DNA of 64,000 nt from Lasiosphaeria ovina (GCA_033439765.1 JAULSN010000004.1:1312001-1376000); one strand, 5' to 3'. Shown: positions 43,345 to 54,972, numbered from the stretch's first letter. Numbers and translations are program-made. Notes: a model not told the origin generated them from the letters alone.

Positions 43345-44225
43345 CGCAAGCAAGGGTGTGGGATTTTTATGTAATATTGTAATATCAGCATTGGCTTTGG
43401 GGGGTAAGGGGGCACTGCTTTTATGGGCGCCGGACACGCACACTTGGCACGGAAACGGAACAGGAGTCACAACAGGGCATATTTACATAGCGGACATTCG
43501 ATACCCGTGATATCTGAGATCTATTAGCTGAACTGCTACCGAGAAATAGTTCTTAGTCTTGAAGTCTTTATTGTTGTCTATCCCAAAAGAGTGTATTTCA
43601 TGGTATCTAAGACGCATTATATCAGAGCTCTGGTCTAGGTAGCGTGGCGAGTACTGCACGACTATGCGCCCTTCTATAGTCCCAAATCTCACAATAGCCT
43701 TAGTTTTTAAGCATGATCGTCCCGCGAATTTTGAGAAAGCTTCTATTTAACGACTTGTCTCGCGTGGTTAGGGAGAACGTTTGGGTGGGAAACTGTGACT
43801 GTATTTCTTGTATGAAGTCTATCTACCAGGGCCACGGCGGAGCATTTATAGGAAGGTGATGGTGTGTCTGGACTGGGGATCCCAATGTGGAACCACATCC
43901 CTCGGCTCAGGTAAACACATAAACATCTTTAATTAGTGGCTCTTTGGAAGCTATATTATGTGATATATAGGAAAGTGTGCGAAGATAGAAGAAGTGTCTT
44001 GATCAAGAGAACCTTCGGCGGCCCAAATAATCTCAATAAGGAGCCGGGTCTGTCCCAAAATTCGGAGGCAAGTCCAGCAGCTCGAGAGACTCCTCCACAA
44101 GGAGTTCAAACCTGAATTCAGTTGGATTGTGAAATAAACCCTCGGGGAGTCTGGCGCTGTGTACCTTTCTTAGCGCAGCTCGATTTGAGCAGCGTCAGAC
44201 CAGCATCTCATCATGTTCAGTTCCG
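43345..44225. other. AT-richer intergenic region, no gene seen
   Basis: A minus-strand frame (43483-43692) has plausible composition but no family I recognise. Confidence 0.5.
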
Positions 44226-46435
44226 TCAACGAATCCAAATCTCGTAGCGCCAACGGCCCCAGGCCCCATCACTACCGGTCAACACGTCTCGTATGTAATC
44301 AATGGGCGACCAGCTCCGGATTACATCTTTGTCGTGGAGTTTGGCGCCGTACTTGAGAAGTATACCCACACAAAGAACGAGTCCTCGGATCGGCTCGTGT
44401 CCTCCAAGCTCCGACTGGTTTGGAGCAGAGCTCCATGTACTCCTGCAGGATGTAGGCAAGGACATTTTCTGCCGTCAACCCAATGGTCTGGGTTCCATCG
44501 CTTGCCAGCCATCCTCTTCATAATTTCCTCTATTGCGTCGTCATTGCTGTACAAACATGCCTACAGGAGATAACGCGCACACAATAGCGGGTGACGGGGC
44601 GGAAAACTGTCAAGTATAAGACCTAGATCGAGTTCCTCTTTGTAGACTCTTCTTTCGCGCTGTCTCACTTCCTAGAATTTTTTTCTTTCGGTCGTGACGG
44701 ATGGCGGCGACCAAGGGGTTGAACTCGGCCCAGTCAACATTGTTTGCTTTACCCCAGTCTCTTCTTCCCAACAACAATTCAGTCGGTGACTCCGTGGCAT
44801 GAAAATCAACGCCGTGCTTAGCCAGTTCCAACAAGACCTCCAGCACCTCCTTACCGTGAATGGATTCCAGGTGGGATGCAATCTTGATGGCTGGAAGGGT
44901 TCCGGTTATGTCTAGCTCGTTTACAGGCCACCATGCCCCTATTAGCGATGTGGCGAGAGTAGAGCTCCACGAGTGCCTGGAATTGAGTGAGAGAATAGTG
45001 TTTCTCCGTCGACAGGGCATTTGATAAGAGGCTCTGGTAGCTTGGTTTCGGCAATGATGTCGATCAACTTTCTGGTCCTGATTGAATGGATTTCTGGCCA
45101 GCGCATTGTAGCCAGTATTATTTCACCTAGACGAGGGAGGCTCACGAGGGATTCGGTAGAAAGAATGCCGACCCTAATCAAAATCTCCAGCCACTACGTG
45201 CAGACGACAATCCAAGAAGCTTCTCGTCTCCCACCATCATCTTTTGGGGCGGGTTTGGTTCTGATATCTGGATTGGGCAAGGCAAGCGCCTGATCCAGCA
45301 TCAATGGCCGTTCATCTATTAGTTATGCTACCAGGTGACACAAGATAGTGCTAAGAAGAGTGTCAGGTGTCCAATACCGTGCCAAGGTTTCCGATGCCTA
45401 TTTTGGTATATATTAGAAAAGGACGTAAAAGAACTCGAAGTCCCAGTCGGCTAATGCCATCTCCGTAAGGTCATTTCCCTAGGAATCTTGGCTCTTGGGA
45501 TCTGCCCCAATCTTCAAAAGATATCCGAGCAAACTTGCCCGGCGCTTCCAGATGTATTTTTCCGTACTCTAACATAAGTCATTTGGCAAACTCATTCCTG
45601 GCCTCCTAGGTCTAAGACCCGATTTCATCATATAAAGTAGGGCACCTAGGCTATGCCCACCTTTTCTTCTTCTTCCTAATACAAGCACTCTTTTGACCAC
45701 TTTCTACGCACCTTTGTTTGTGACATTTTACGCCTCCTATCTCGATCTCGTTTTCTGGAAATGCTTTTCGTAGAAGTCCTCCGTGGCAGTGGTGCAACAG
45801 GCGTGATGATCTTGAAATCATATTCGCCAACCTCCGGCCAAGGTCACTCTCCTTCGGATTCGGACGAAGTTTCGGACCCAGCCTGAGATTCAGGCTCAAC
45901 CTAGGGTTCAGCTTCAGGCCCAGCCTGAGATTCGGATCCATCCTGAGATTGTGACCCATCCTGGGATTGGGGCCCAGGCTGGAGATTTATTCTCGGAGTG
46001 CAGGTACGCATGCAGTAACCGTTGGGAAAATTGTAGCATGAACCCTGCCCGCGGTGCAAGTCAGGCAGACGCCACGAATGATCGTCGTTGTAGAAAGATG
46101 TTTGACAGTCCCAAGTTCGGATTGAACCCCGAGACTAACAAAGCCTCCGCAAGATGTGTCTGGCCGTTCAAGCATGCCTAGTGAAGGAGGGTGGGATGGT
46201 CGAGGTGGTAAGATGGCGGCAGCGCAAAGGACATGAATGGGCATGACACCATGAGAGAGCGCACGTCGTCGCGGCCAAGGTAGGTGCTGATTTCAAGAAC
46301 AAGCTCGAGAGGAAGACTGTCGAGTGCGGCGATCGTGGAGATCGTTTGGCGGGTAGCGGAGATCGAATTTAGGAGACGGGCTTCCGGTCCTTGGACCTGC
46401 CAGAAATGAGGGTTAGACCTGCCCGTAATTTTCAT
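44226..46435 (-). pseudogene. F-box / ankyrin-repeat gene relic
   Basis: The minus strand starts near 46435 with an F-box: LDSLPLELVLEISTYLGRDDVRSL followed by a cysteine-containing end. Downstream pieces, in different frames, look like ankyrin repeats: VLEVLLELAKHGVDFHATE near 44800, and CVGILLKYGAKLHDKD with SPIDYI near 44300-44400. Frames between 45300 and 46000 are interrupted by many stops. Fungal F-box/ankyrin genes of this layout exist in large families, where they probably act as SCF ubiquitin-ligase adaptors. I cannot assemble one open frame, so I call it a relic, although an undetected multi-exon gene remains possible. Confidence 0.55.
45862..45984. repeat. Degenerate 18-bp minisatellite
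   Basis: Units such as CAGCCTGAGATTC and CATCCTGAGATTG recur at 18-bp spacing (45921, 45939, 45957), with an earlier copy at 45879. On the minus strand they read as a six-residue Leu/Arg/Pro-rich repeat inside the F-box/ankyrin relic. Confidence 0.75.
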
Positions 46436-47094
46436 GGGGGTTGTGTTGAACTTGTAGCTGGTTGTTGCGGGACCCGCTCTTCGTGGAGGTTAGGTACGTA
46501 CGTACCTTGCTCGAGACAAATCGGGCCGACGGAAACTGGAAGGCGTTGCCCGAAATCAAGGGTGTAGGGAGGAAGTGAAGTCGAAAGGTGCAGCCTGGAA
46601 TTGGAAGGCGCGGCGGGGAACTAAAACGACTGCGACTTAGGCCGTGGTCTTTAGGAGTATAGCGAAGAAGCTGAAGTTGTATGGCAACTGAAAGAAGCTA
46701 CGGTGGAGAAGTGGAGGTCGAGTCAGAAAATGTGATCACAGTAGAGGAGTTGGGAGGCGTGGCTAGATAATATAAAGGTGCGGATGTGGGGCGGAGGTAA
46801 TAAAACTGGAAGGCGAGAGAGACGCCAGCCTGGATTTTATAAGCAGAGGGAGGGGTCATAAGTTTATCTGATTGTCTCGCCTTGTGATAATGGCACAAGA
46901 CTGACTACGTCACCAGAGGAGTTTTACGGATGATAATTGCAGTGAGTGCTTACTTAGTAATATGTATCTGTCAGATCAGCCAGAAAACCCGCCCTGGCTT
47001 ATAATTAGCCATTGCGGTTGAGTTGATTTGCTCAACAGCGTGATGTCTGCTTGATGGAAGCACAGGCACAACCACCTGGCCCGGCTTCACCTAG
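46436..47094. promoter_or_regulatory. Divergent spacer, F-box relic / HET gene
   Basis: No gene was recognised. It may contain a short first exon of the HET gene: ATG 46933 runs into a GTGAGTGC donor, but this is uncertain. Confidence 0.35.
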
Positions 47095-48909
47095 CTTAGT
47101 TCTCCATCCCTTTCCGAGACAGCTCGGATTAGGGGACTTTTAGATCTAGACTCTGACAATAACTTTAGCGGTTATCATGAGAACGAGTCCAATGGGTCTT
47201 ATCTCGTACAAGAGCCGCATAGCCGGGCGTTCAACCCATCCAAAGTCCGGAACTGCGCCCTCGACCGCACGTTCAGCTACGCGCGAACGGTCGGTGTCGA
47301 ATATATCTGGATCGACCAACACAGCATCGTTCAAGACACCGGCAGTTGCAAGGATCCTGTTTGTACTCAACACCCGGCATGCATCGAAAAGAGGGAGGGA
47401 ATGGCCGTCATGGATCTCGTATACAAACTCAGCAGCCACCCTGTCGGACTACTGGGGAGACCAATTACATCAGTCTGGGAACTGAAACTGCTGGCACACC
47501 TCCTCCAGGGCAAGCTGACCAGCGGGGTTGGGTCCGAGGCGCGACTCTCACGGAAGAGAAGCCCACAGGAGGTGCGGATGGCCGTCGAAGTGGTGCATCG
47601 GATCATCAACGACAGGTGGTGGCGGCGCGGTTGGACTTTCCAGGAAAGCTACAAAAGCGGTACCAGAATGAGGTTACTCATCAAACATCCCGACAAACTC
47701 AACAGCCTCAAGCGATACTACTGGGTTGAAGATAAACGCACCCCTTATCGTAACCCAATATTTGGTAATGTGGATGGAGAGCTGTGTATCAGCTACGTCG
47801 ATTTTCTGGAGGAGGCGACGCGCCTCTGCCTGGGGTGCTTGAGAAACATCAATTCGCACCGCGGCCCGACCTGGATGCTGGAGATGGAGGTAACTCTACA
47901 TCAGATTCTACACCGAGCTGGCAAGTACACGTATATCCTCGGACGCTCGCAGCCCATGACGCCACAGATTGTCACCGACATCGACAAAAGGGAGATGGAG
48001 CATTCCTGGGACATGCTCGCTGTTACTGCAAACTGCTGCGGGTACGCCGTCCGATTAAACGCCCAACAGTTGAAGCAAAACAACGCCAGCTTGAGCTTAT
48101 CCATCCTCGCCCAGTGTCTGCTCAACGGCGAGGTCCTTCAGAACGGACATCCACCATCCCGGCCAATATCCAATTTGACGGCCCCGCAATACCTGAAGCA
48201 TGCCACCTTCTCCCAGTTCACCAACAATGTAAGCCAAAGCCTGACGTTCAACAAGCGCTGCCGCTTTTTTGATGTCAGGCTCTCCTACCTTGGCATCCAC
48301 ACCCATGGTCACATGTGGAATCTCGGCAAGGTCATCGATACCCACAACTGGCCAACCAACGGTGCATATGTCAGAAGCCTCGACGGCAAACTTCAACCAC
48401 TGCAGCGCAAGAGGCTCGCCTATCTCGTACGGTGGCTAGATCGGTACCATCACAGGGATCTCGCCGACAGCGTCAACAACTATCTCGACCGCGATACCAG
48501 ACTTGCCGGTGTCTTTGAAGGCGACCTATCTTTTACTCAGCGGTGCATGCACACCATGGCGGAAGAGATTGCCGAGGCCATCGAAAGGCGTAACAAGCTG
48601 GTTCTGGGATGCCTTTGGGATCCGGGATACCACCGCCCCTACATGGCCGTGTTCGTCGGGGCAAACCAGGATACTGTGCCACAGACATTAGCGTTCACGG
48701 CTTCTCGCCCAGAGGATGTCACTGACGAGTATGACCTCAATGACGTTGACAGGCACGTGTCATTCGAGGTTGGTGTAGAAGATCAAAACAGTCGAGTGCC
48801 TAGGCTCAGGATCAGGCGCTGGCTTCCGGGGATGTGCTTCTTTAGCGGCGTCCCCAGAAAAGAAGTTGTATTTCCGTGGCCAAATGATCTGAAGGGGATC
48901 GCTCCGTGA
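47095..48909 (+). CDS. HET-domain (heterokaryon incompatibility) protein, 5' end unresolved
   Basis: The frame is open from 47095 to the stop at 48909 with no ATG until 47401. The upstream part is clearly coding: FSYARTVGVEYIWIDQHSIVQD is the HET-core WID region, followed by CKDPVCTQHPACIEKREG and MDLVYKLSSHPVGLL. A first exon upstream is therefore likely. AG acceptors at 47093-47099 (CACCTAG, CTTAG) are candidates. Further family features are RRGWTFQESYKSG (RxWxxQE) at about 47620 and a long C-terminal region ending in CFFSGVPRKEVVFPWPND. No break is visible across 600 codons. HET proteins trigger vegetative incompatibility cell death in the cytoplasm. It is the only HET gene here that looks intact. 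Confidence 0.72.
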   Translation, partial: LSSPSLSETARIRGLLDLDSDNNFSGYHENESNGSYLVQEPHSRAFNPSKVRNCALDRTFSYARTVGVEYIWIDQHSIVQDTGSCKDPVCTQHPACIEKREGMAVMDLVYKLSSHPVGLLGRPITSVWELKLLAHLLQGKLTSGVGSEARLSRKRSPQEVRMAVEVVHRIINDRWWRRGWTFQESYKSGTRMRLLIKHPDKLNSLKRYYWVEDKRTPYRNPIFGNVDGELCISYVDFLEEATRLCLGCLRNINSHRGPTWMLEMEVTLHQILHRAGKYTYILGRSQPMTPQIVTDIDKREMEHSWDMLAVTANCCGYAVRLNAQQLKQNNASLSLSILAQCLLNGEVLQNGHPPSRPISNLTAPQYLKHATFSQFTNNVSQSLTFNKRCRFFDVRLSYLGIHTHGHMWNLGKVIDTHNWPTNGAYVRSLDGKLQPLQRKRLAYLVRWLDRYHHRDLADSVNNYLDRDTRLAGVFEGDLSFTQRCMHTMAEEIAEAIERRNKLVLGCLWDPGYHRPYMAVFVGANQDTVPQTLAFTASRPEDVTDEYDLNDVDRHVSFEVGVEDQNSRVPRLRIRRWLPGMCFFSGVPRKEVVFPWPNDLKGIAP

Positions 48910-49668
48910 AGGTCCCTACCGCACACAAGCCAGGGCGGTATCTCTTTCCTTCCCTAATCAATGCTTAATTTCTAGCACGTATTGAATTTGTTATAAGATG
49001 AACACATGGAAGGAAATGGATTTAATTAAAGGTTCTGTACTTCTTGGGCTAAGTTACACATATATTGATCGGCCTGAACTGGATGCAAGACTTATCAAAG
49101 TAATATATTATAAAAATATTATCTTAAATCATCATTTCCTGCCTATTGGAAAAACATTAAGCCATTACTACACATCCTAATCTAATACTAGCAGGTACTC
49201 ACAGGCCAATTTAACTGTATATGCACTCAGAGTCCAGTGTTGGGGGTCATCTGCCCCTAACCGCCCCTAACCATCACAGCGAGGTAAACAAACCATGAGC
49301 GTGAACCTTAGGGCACATGAAAGAGGATTACTGCGGTGAAAGTGTATCCAAGCACTGTAAGCCGGCAGCGATTGTCTAAGCAAGGGAAAACAGTACCTAC
49401 ATAGTTACTTGGTGAAAGGGGTTGGTACCATACCAGACTGTTATCGCAATTCAGGCTCAGGAGCAGATGCTCAGATTGAAGCCGTTCCATTTGAGATCAC
49501 GGCAACTTTAGCTTCAGCAACCCCTTGAACTCATCTCGGCCCAAGCAGCGCTTAGTGCGCTTCACCCCTGCTCGGGTTTTGCGTCTTATACAGACCTGGC
49601 CAGAGAGAAAAGGCTGCGTGAGACTATTTAGGGAGGTAGTCTATTGCATTCGCGGCACATGTACATCA
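48910..49668. other. AT-rich intergenic, no gene seen
   Basis: Convergent 3' flanks of the HET gene and the SDR gene. No feature was recognised. Confidence 0.55.
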
Positions 49669-50690
49669 CTACCAGGCCATCGGCTCCCCAGTATAGTTCA
49701 GAAAGCGACCCGACGTCTCCAAAGTCAACTTGTCGACAATCTCCACCAATTTCCTTGCCGAGTTCTCCAAGTCCACAGTCCCGTCCCTCTGCTCATTCTG
49801 GTCGGAACCCTGCCAGGATGGACGGCAACAAGTGCCATGATGCGTTGGGAGGTAAAGTCGGCCGCCAGACTCGCTGTCTGCTGATTGAGGGCCGCCTTTG
49901 CCATACAATAACCAATTCGACCTCCGTCAGAGTCTAAATAGATAGACAAGACAATATATTAGCCGGTGATCTCAAGATGGTGACAATTACCAGGAAAGGA
50001 AGTCTACCGGCAATTGACGCAAGGTCAGACGATACGTTCAAAATTTTGCCTAGAGTGCTCTTTTGCAGTAGAGGGGGAAAGTGTTGCGTGGCGAGAAAGG
50101 GGCCCTGCCATTACTCCGTCCGTGTTAATTACGCTACCTAGCAGTGATGGTTACCAAGGATGGTGTTCGTGAACTTGAGAGACAGCGCACTCACCAACGC
50201 CATTATCTTGAATCCCTCCAGCACAAGGTCGGCCGTCTCTCCGCTGTTCCATTGTCTCGGTTTGGTGTTGACTCTTGACAAAAGGGGTCAGTCGGGATCG
50301 GGATCAAAGCTCATGCTTGGAGTCGGCAGTGAATGGGAGAAGAGATTAGTAAACGTGGATTGAAATACTGCCACAATTGACGAGGACATCCAGCTGCCCA
50401 ATCGGCTCCAACTTCTTGACTGCGTCAAGGATTGTGCCTTGGTCGGTGAAGTCAATTTGGAGAATCGAAGCACCGGTCTGCTTGAGCTGAAAGAATCCGC
50501 GTAAGCCGCGTGGAGGTAATGTGCTTTGGTAACAGCGAGCCTCACATCGTGTACAGATGGATCCTCCATGGTTTGAGGTCTCACGCTTCCCCAGACCTCG
50601 TAGCCCGTCATTGGTAATCATCCAATCGCAAATGGGCCGCAAGAAGAGCGCCAATCCGCCTCTGTAGCAGCATCTGGCCATCTTACCGAC
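49669..50690 (-). pseudogene. Short-chain dehydrogenase/reductase, frameshifted (AYR1-like)
   Basis: SDR exons can be followed across several short introns. An N-terminal part (RGGLALFLRPICDW) shifts frame near 50610 into GYEVWGSVRPQ. VHD is then spliced (GTGAGG..TTTCAG) to LKQTGASILQIDFTDQ and QLDVLVNC. A probable GC-AG intron leads to WNSGETADLVLEGFKIMAL, then GPFLATQHFPPLLQK and KILNVSSDLASIAG. After one more intron comes GRIGYCMAKAALNQQ with the YxxxK catalytic pair and PGRVPTRMSRGTG. A one-base shift near 49795 is needed to reach LENSARKLVEIVDKL and the stop at 49669. Family members reduce keto-lipids or other carbonyls with NADPH. Two frame changes suggest a pseudogene, but sequencing error at either site would restore much of it. 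Confidence 0.62.
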
Positions 50691-51190
50691 GACAGGGGCT
50701 CTCTTTCCTGATTATTTCATTTTCGGGGGGATTGGAGGTCGGACCACTGTGGGTCCGCACGGCCGAGGGGATTGGATGGTGCTGCGAATCTCCGAAAGAG
50801 AAAATTGAAACTGAAAATGAGGAGCGGGTTCTGCTTGGTGTTGGCACAGGCGGCGGTCTCGGGCGAGTTTGCGCGAGTGGCAGAGCGTGCAGGCGCAGGG
50901 GTTGGGGCAGGCCGTTGGTGACGCAAAGCCGTCATCCCATCGTTCGGGGTTCGGGTGGCGTGTCACTTTCGAGCAGCACACCAACGTTGAGACAGGCATT
51001 ATCTTGTGACTTCTTGTGACTTTGATACAAGGTGGACACTTGGACAAAGACCGACATAGGTAATTACCTTTGGCTGGGCACCACAGCTCTCCTCTCTCGC
51101 GCCCCCCCCCCCCGACCTGCGAACACCCATACGCACACACGGAGCGGCAATAGGTTCTCGGCCTCGATCCACAACCGCCAGCGATTCAAG
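50691..51190. other. Spacer between SDR relic and amidase relic
   Basis: Divergent upstream regions. A run of 12 C residues lies at 51102-51113. No gene was recognised. Confidence 0.55.
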
Positions 51191-52798
51191 ATGGCGACCC
51201 TATCCAGCCCTGTCCCAAGCAAGGTGCTCGTCGAGAACGAGCCCAAGATGACGGTGGGAGATGTCGACTACCTCCTGATACCCCACCACGAGGTTCGCTT
51301 CTCCCGCCACGCCCAGCGCCTGGAAAAGCCTTCCAGCTTGGACTTGCTGCTCAACGACACTAACCGCTGACTGCCCCGTGTCTGCCAGAACTTCCTCGAC
51401 TTCCCTGCGGACACGGCCGTGACGCTCGCCGTCGTGTACTTGGTGAAGCCAGGACAGGCCGTTTCGGCCGCCGACCTGCGCAGCTTCCGCGCCAATGTGC
51501 TCGACAAGGACGACGTGCTCCAGCCCGAGTTCTGCCGCAACCTCGTCTTTTACGGGTCCACCGCCGCCGACGCGAGCCTGCAGCCCGGAGCCGAGGAGGA
51601 GCTGGCCGCGTGGAACACGAGGATCTGGACCTTTCTCCCGCCGCTGGGAAACCCCCGCGCCAAGGTCGCCCCCGGCCGGTACGTGTCCACCGGAGGCACT
51701 ACCTGGCAGCCGTGGAGGATCTACCGCGATTTCAATGCGGCGCTGATGTGCGGATTCAAGCCCTCGCTCGAGAGTCCTGGAAGATAGGTTTCTCCCTGTT
51801 CTTCGACACATTGCAAGCCCAGGCTGACTCTGCCTTACCCTAGCCGTCCTCGACACCTCCGAGGCCGGGACCAACCAGCGCGTGATCGTGCCCTCGCGCT
51901 GCTACTTCCAGCCGAGCAAGTCGCGGCCGCTCGACGGGGCCCGCATCACTGTCAAGGACAACATCGACATTGCCGGCCACAAGACGAGCTTGTGCAACCG
52001 GTCGTGGCAGGCCCTGTACCCGCCGAGCAGCCAGACGGCCCGCTGCGTCCAGATCCTAATCGATGCCGGCGCTGTCGCCGTCGGCAAGGCGAAGCTGATG
52101 GCCATGATCATGCGCGAGGAGCCGCTCGAGTGCGTCTAGTTCACGGCCCCCTTCAACCCGCGCGGCGACGGCTACCAGATCTCGTCGGGGAGCAGCCACG
52201 GCAGCGCCGCCGGAGTCGCCTCGTACGACTGGCTGGACTTTTCGATTGGGTCCGATAGTGGGTGGCATCCCGCGTGCAAAGGTGTGGTCGATATCGAGTG
52301 CTGACCGAGAATAATAATTACCTAGCCAACGGAAGCAACCGGAAGCCTGCCCACTGTAACGGATGCTTCTCGATCCGCCCGTCGACGGGCATTATGAATA
52401 CTGACGGAGTGGTGGGCCAGTTTCCGTGAGTGGGCCCCGATTTCTGGCGCAATCCTAGGTGCTGATATGGCAGGCAATTCGACATGCCCGCCTTCTTCGG
52501 GAGGGACATTTTTAGGTTCTCCTACTTCATTTCGGTATGGTACGGAGAGTCGCCGATGCTTCGAACACCCTCAAGTGTCCGTAACCTACCTAGTTCCACC
52601 ACTGCCATGTGTCGAGCTGACAGAACAAGTAGCTGCCACCGTCGGTCAAGATTCTGTACCCATCCGACTATCTTCCCACAGCAAACAACGCCCAGACGCA
52701 GCTGCTCACCCAGTTCGTCGAGGGACTGGAACGCGCTCTAAACGTCAAGAGAACCACCATCTCGCTCGCCAAGAAGTGGAGCTCCGACTGTCCTCGAT
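51191..52798 (+). pseudogene. Amidase-signature enzyme, truncated and disrupted
   Basis: Exon 1 (51191-51292) and exon 2 (from 51389) encode an N-terminal extension found in some fungal amidases (VGDVDYLLIPHHE, then NFLDFPADTAVTL). Exon 3 starts at 51844 and reads VIVPSRCYFQPSKS, RITVKDNIDIAGHKTSLCNR (catalytic Lys region) and AGAVAVGKAKL. A TAG at 52137-52139 then interrupts the frame just before [13 protein letters not shown]. The serine-rich signature follows as [23 protein letters not shown]. Later scraps are NGSNRKPAHCNGCFSIRP, FDMPAFFGRDI and KILYPSDYLP up to about 52798. The usual C-terminal third is missing. Amidases hydrolyse carboxamides with a Ser-Ser-Lys triad. Confidence 0.72.
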
Positions 52799-53702
52799 AA
52801 TTACACTCATTAATATATCCAGCCCCCCAAGGTAGTCTAACCACGGTCATGGCAGGAACCAATCTGATCCTTGTCGATTTGGTCGAGAAGGCCATGCGAG
52901 CGGCGGGCATTCCCACTCGGGTGCAGACCGGGCGAAGCATGTACGGCGAACGTGCTGGTGATGATAGCCACTAATACCTACCTTGCCGACACTGATTCGT
53001 AAGTAAAGTAGGAGAAACTACGGGTTCGAACTTAAGGCAGGGCTATAATATCCCTTTTCTTTTTCTTCTCTCTCTTTTCTTCAAGTTTTTTTTATTTAAT
53101 TTTCATTCTTTTCGGTGCAGCAGCAACACCAGCGAGTTGACTTTTGGGAATTAGAGCTTCATCATAATGAGGTAACAACAAGTTCAGCTCTGCACTCTAC
53201 ATGGACTTCCCTAAGAGTGAGTTGCAAACGAGTAGGTTCTAGCGTAGCTTGGTGATATTTTATATCAGCTTTCAGATTATTCTCACATTCACCTCGGCTA
53301 GGGAAAACCACATCCACCCTGGGTTAATTTTTGCATCTCGCCTAATTACCAAATTAATGACCTCAAGCCTCAGATCTTGTTCAAGTCCAATATCAGTCGC
53401 GTTTGTACGTATCATCTGCATGCCGAGGAGCTTGGACAAAGCAATGAAAACAAGGCCAGTGGGGTAGCAGGCCTGTAAATAAAATGACAAGGTATCTTCT
53501 TTCTACACTCTGCTCCAAGGTCAACCTCTGTCTTACAGGACAAAGACAGATTCTCACAGTGCATCGCACACACCAAGATGAACAGGTGATTTATTCGTGA
53601 CAGTATATACTACAGCGGCGCGTCGTTAGACACATTAGATCCGTACCGCACCGCAGAATCCCGACAAGCCGAGAACGACCCCCTTCAAACACGGCTCTAA
53701 AC
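52799..53702. other. Intergenic, no gene seen
   Basis: AT- and CT-rich spacer between the amidase relic and the 3' end of bL27m. No feature was recognised. Confidence 0.55.
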
Positions 53703-54972
53703 CTACACCTTGACCTCGCCCTCGCTGCCGCCCTCGCCGCCCTTCCCGCCCTTCTTCGCAGCCTTCTTGGCCTGCTGGGCCAGCTTCTCGGCAGCGGCGG
53801 CAGCCTTGACGGCGGCGCGGTTGGCCTTGTTTTCCTCGGCCATGCGGGCGCGCTTGGCGCGGACGAAGCCGCGGTAGACCTCGCGGCGGCCGGCCTTTTC
53901 GAGCATGCGCTGCTTGATGGCCATCTTGTGGACTGTGCGGGCGACGCGCTTGGAGCGCAACAGCGCCTTGCGCGACGCCGTCTTCTCCGTGCCGGGGATG
54001 CTGCCCCCCGTGTCGCCGACCAGCCGGCCAATCTCCCAGTTGCTCTCGCGGTAGCTGTAGTCGTCCTGCAGCCGGAATATGCGCGTTCCGCGCCGCGCCG
54101 CCATCTCTTTCTCCAACACCTCTTGCGCAAGCTTCGTCTTGGCCTTGTACTCGGCCCGCCGCTGCAGCTTTTCCTTGATCAGCGCCGACAGGATCGCGTT
54201 GCCGTCGAGGGGCCCCGACGGCTCGGCCGGCTGCTCGGCCTCTGCTGCGGCTGGCTCGGCCGTCTCTGTGGTCGTTGCGGAGACTGTTACGGTCTCGGTC
54301 GCGGGCGTGTCCTCGGTCACCTCGTGCCGCGTCACCGTGTAGGGGATGCCGCTCGGCCCGATGCCGCCCTCGGTGTGCTCTATTATCTTCCGCGGCACGG
54401 CGACAAAGCCGAGCTTGCGTTTACGAGGGGCTCCCACCGGGTAGGGGAGCTTGTCGTTGCGGTCGTACACGACACCGATGTACTGGCGCTTGGGGTGGCG
54501 CTGGGGGTCGCGGTAGTATTTGACGTAGCCGGCGATGGCCGAGTGGATGGTGTGGTCGCGGCCCATGATGGTGTTCTCGCCCGGGTGCCATATCGTGCCG
54601 CGCTGCTTGTAGATGATGTTACCGGTGATTACATATTGATCTGGGAGGACAGGCACGGGTCAGCGGGTTGCCCCTTGGTTGGTCACGTCGCTGCTACGAG
54701 AGCGGCATGGGTAGGGACGACAAACCGCCGGTCCGCTTGGCGCCCATCTTCTTTGGCAGCGTCTTCTTGTTGGGTATCTTGTATGCGCCCTGGGCCTTGA
54801 CGCTGGCATAGCGGCGGCCCTGGACGGCGGTGCTGCCGTCGATCTGGAGGCGGGCGAATCCGTCGCAGAGACCGGCCGCCGTCGCCGTTCTCGTCGTCGT
54901 CGGCCGTAGTAATTGTAGGCAGCTGCTCGTAGCAGCCCTCTGCAAAGGCCGCTGCAGCTGTACGATATGCAT
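53703..54972 (-). CDS. MRP7: Mitochondrial large-subunit ribosomal protein bL27m (MRP7-like)
   Basis: This is a structural protein of the mitochondrial 54S subunit that lies near the peptidyl-transferase centre. Exons 54726-54972 and 53703-54640 are joined across an 85-bp intron (GTTTGT..CCCAG) to give 394 residues. The N-terminus [18 protein letters not shown] is a basic, acid-poor mitochondrial presequence ending near [13 protein letters not shown]. The L27 core spans the join: [40 protein letters not shown]. The long C-terminal extension (about residues 140-394) is typical of fungal MRP7. It is charged and helical and ends in an Ala/Lys/Gly-rich tail. The gene is head-to-head with LCL2. 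Confidence 0.93.

Noticed and set aside
53800..54130. Plus and minus overlapping frames across bL27m (for example a 290-codon plus frame)
   Set aside because: Shadow frames of the ribosomal protein's Lys/Arg/Ala-rich C-terminus.
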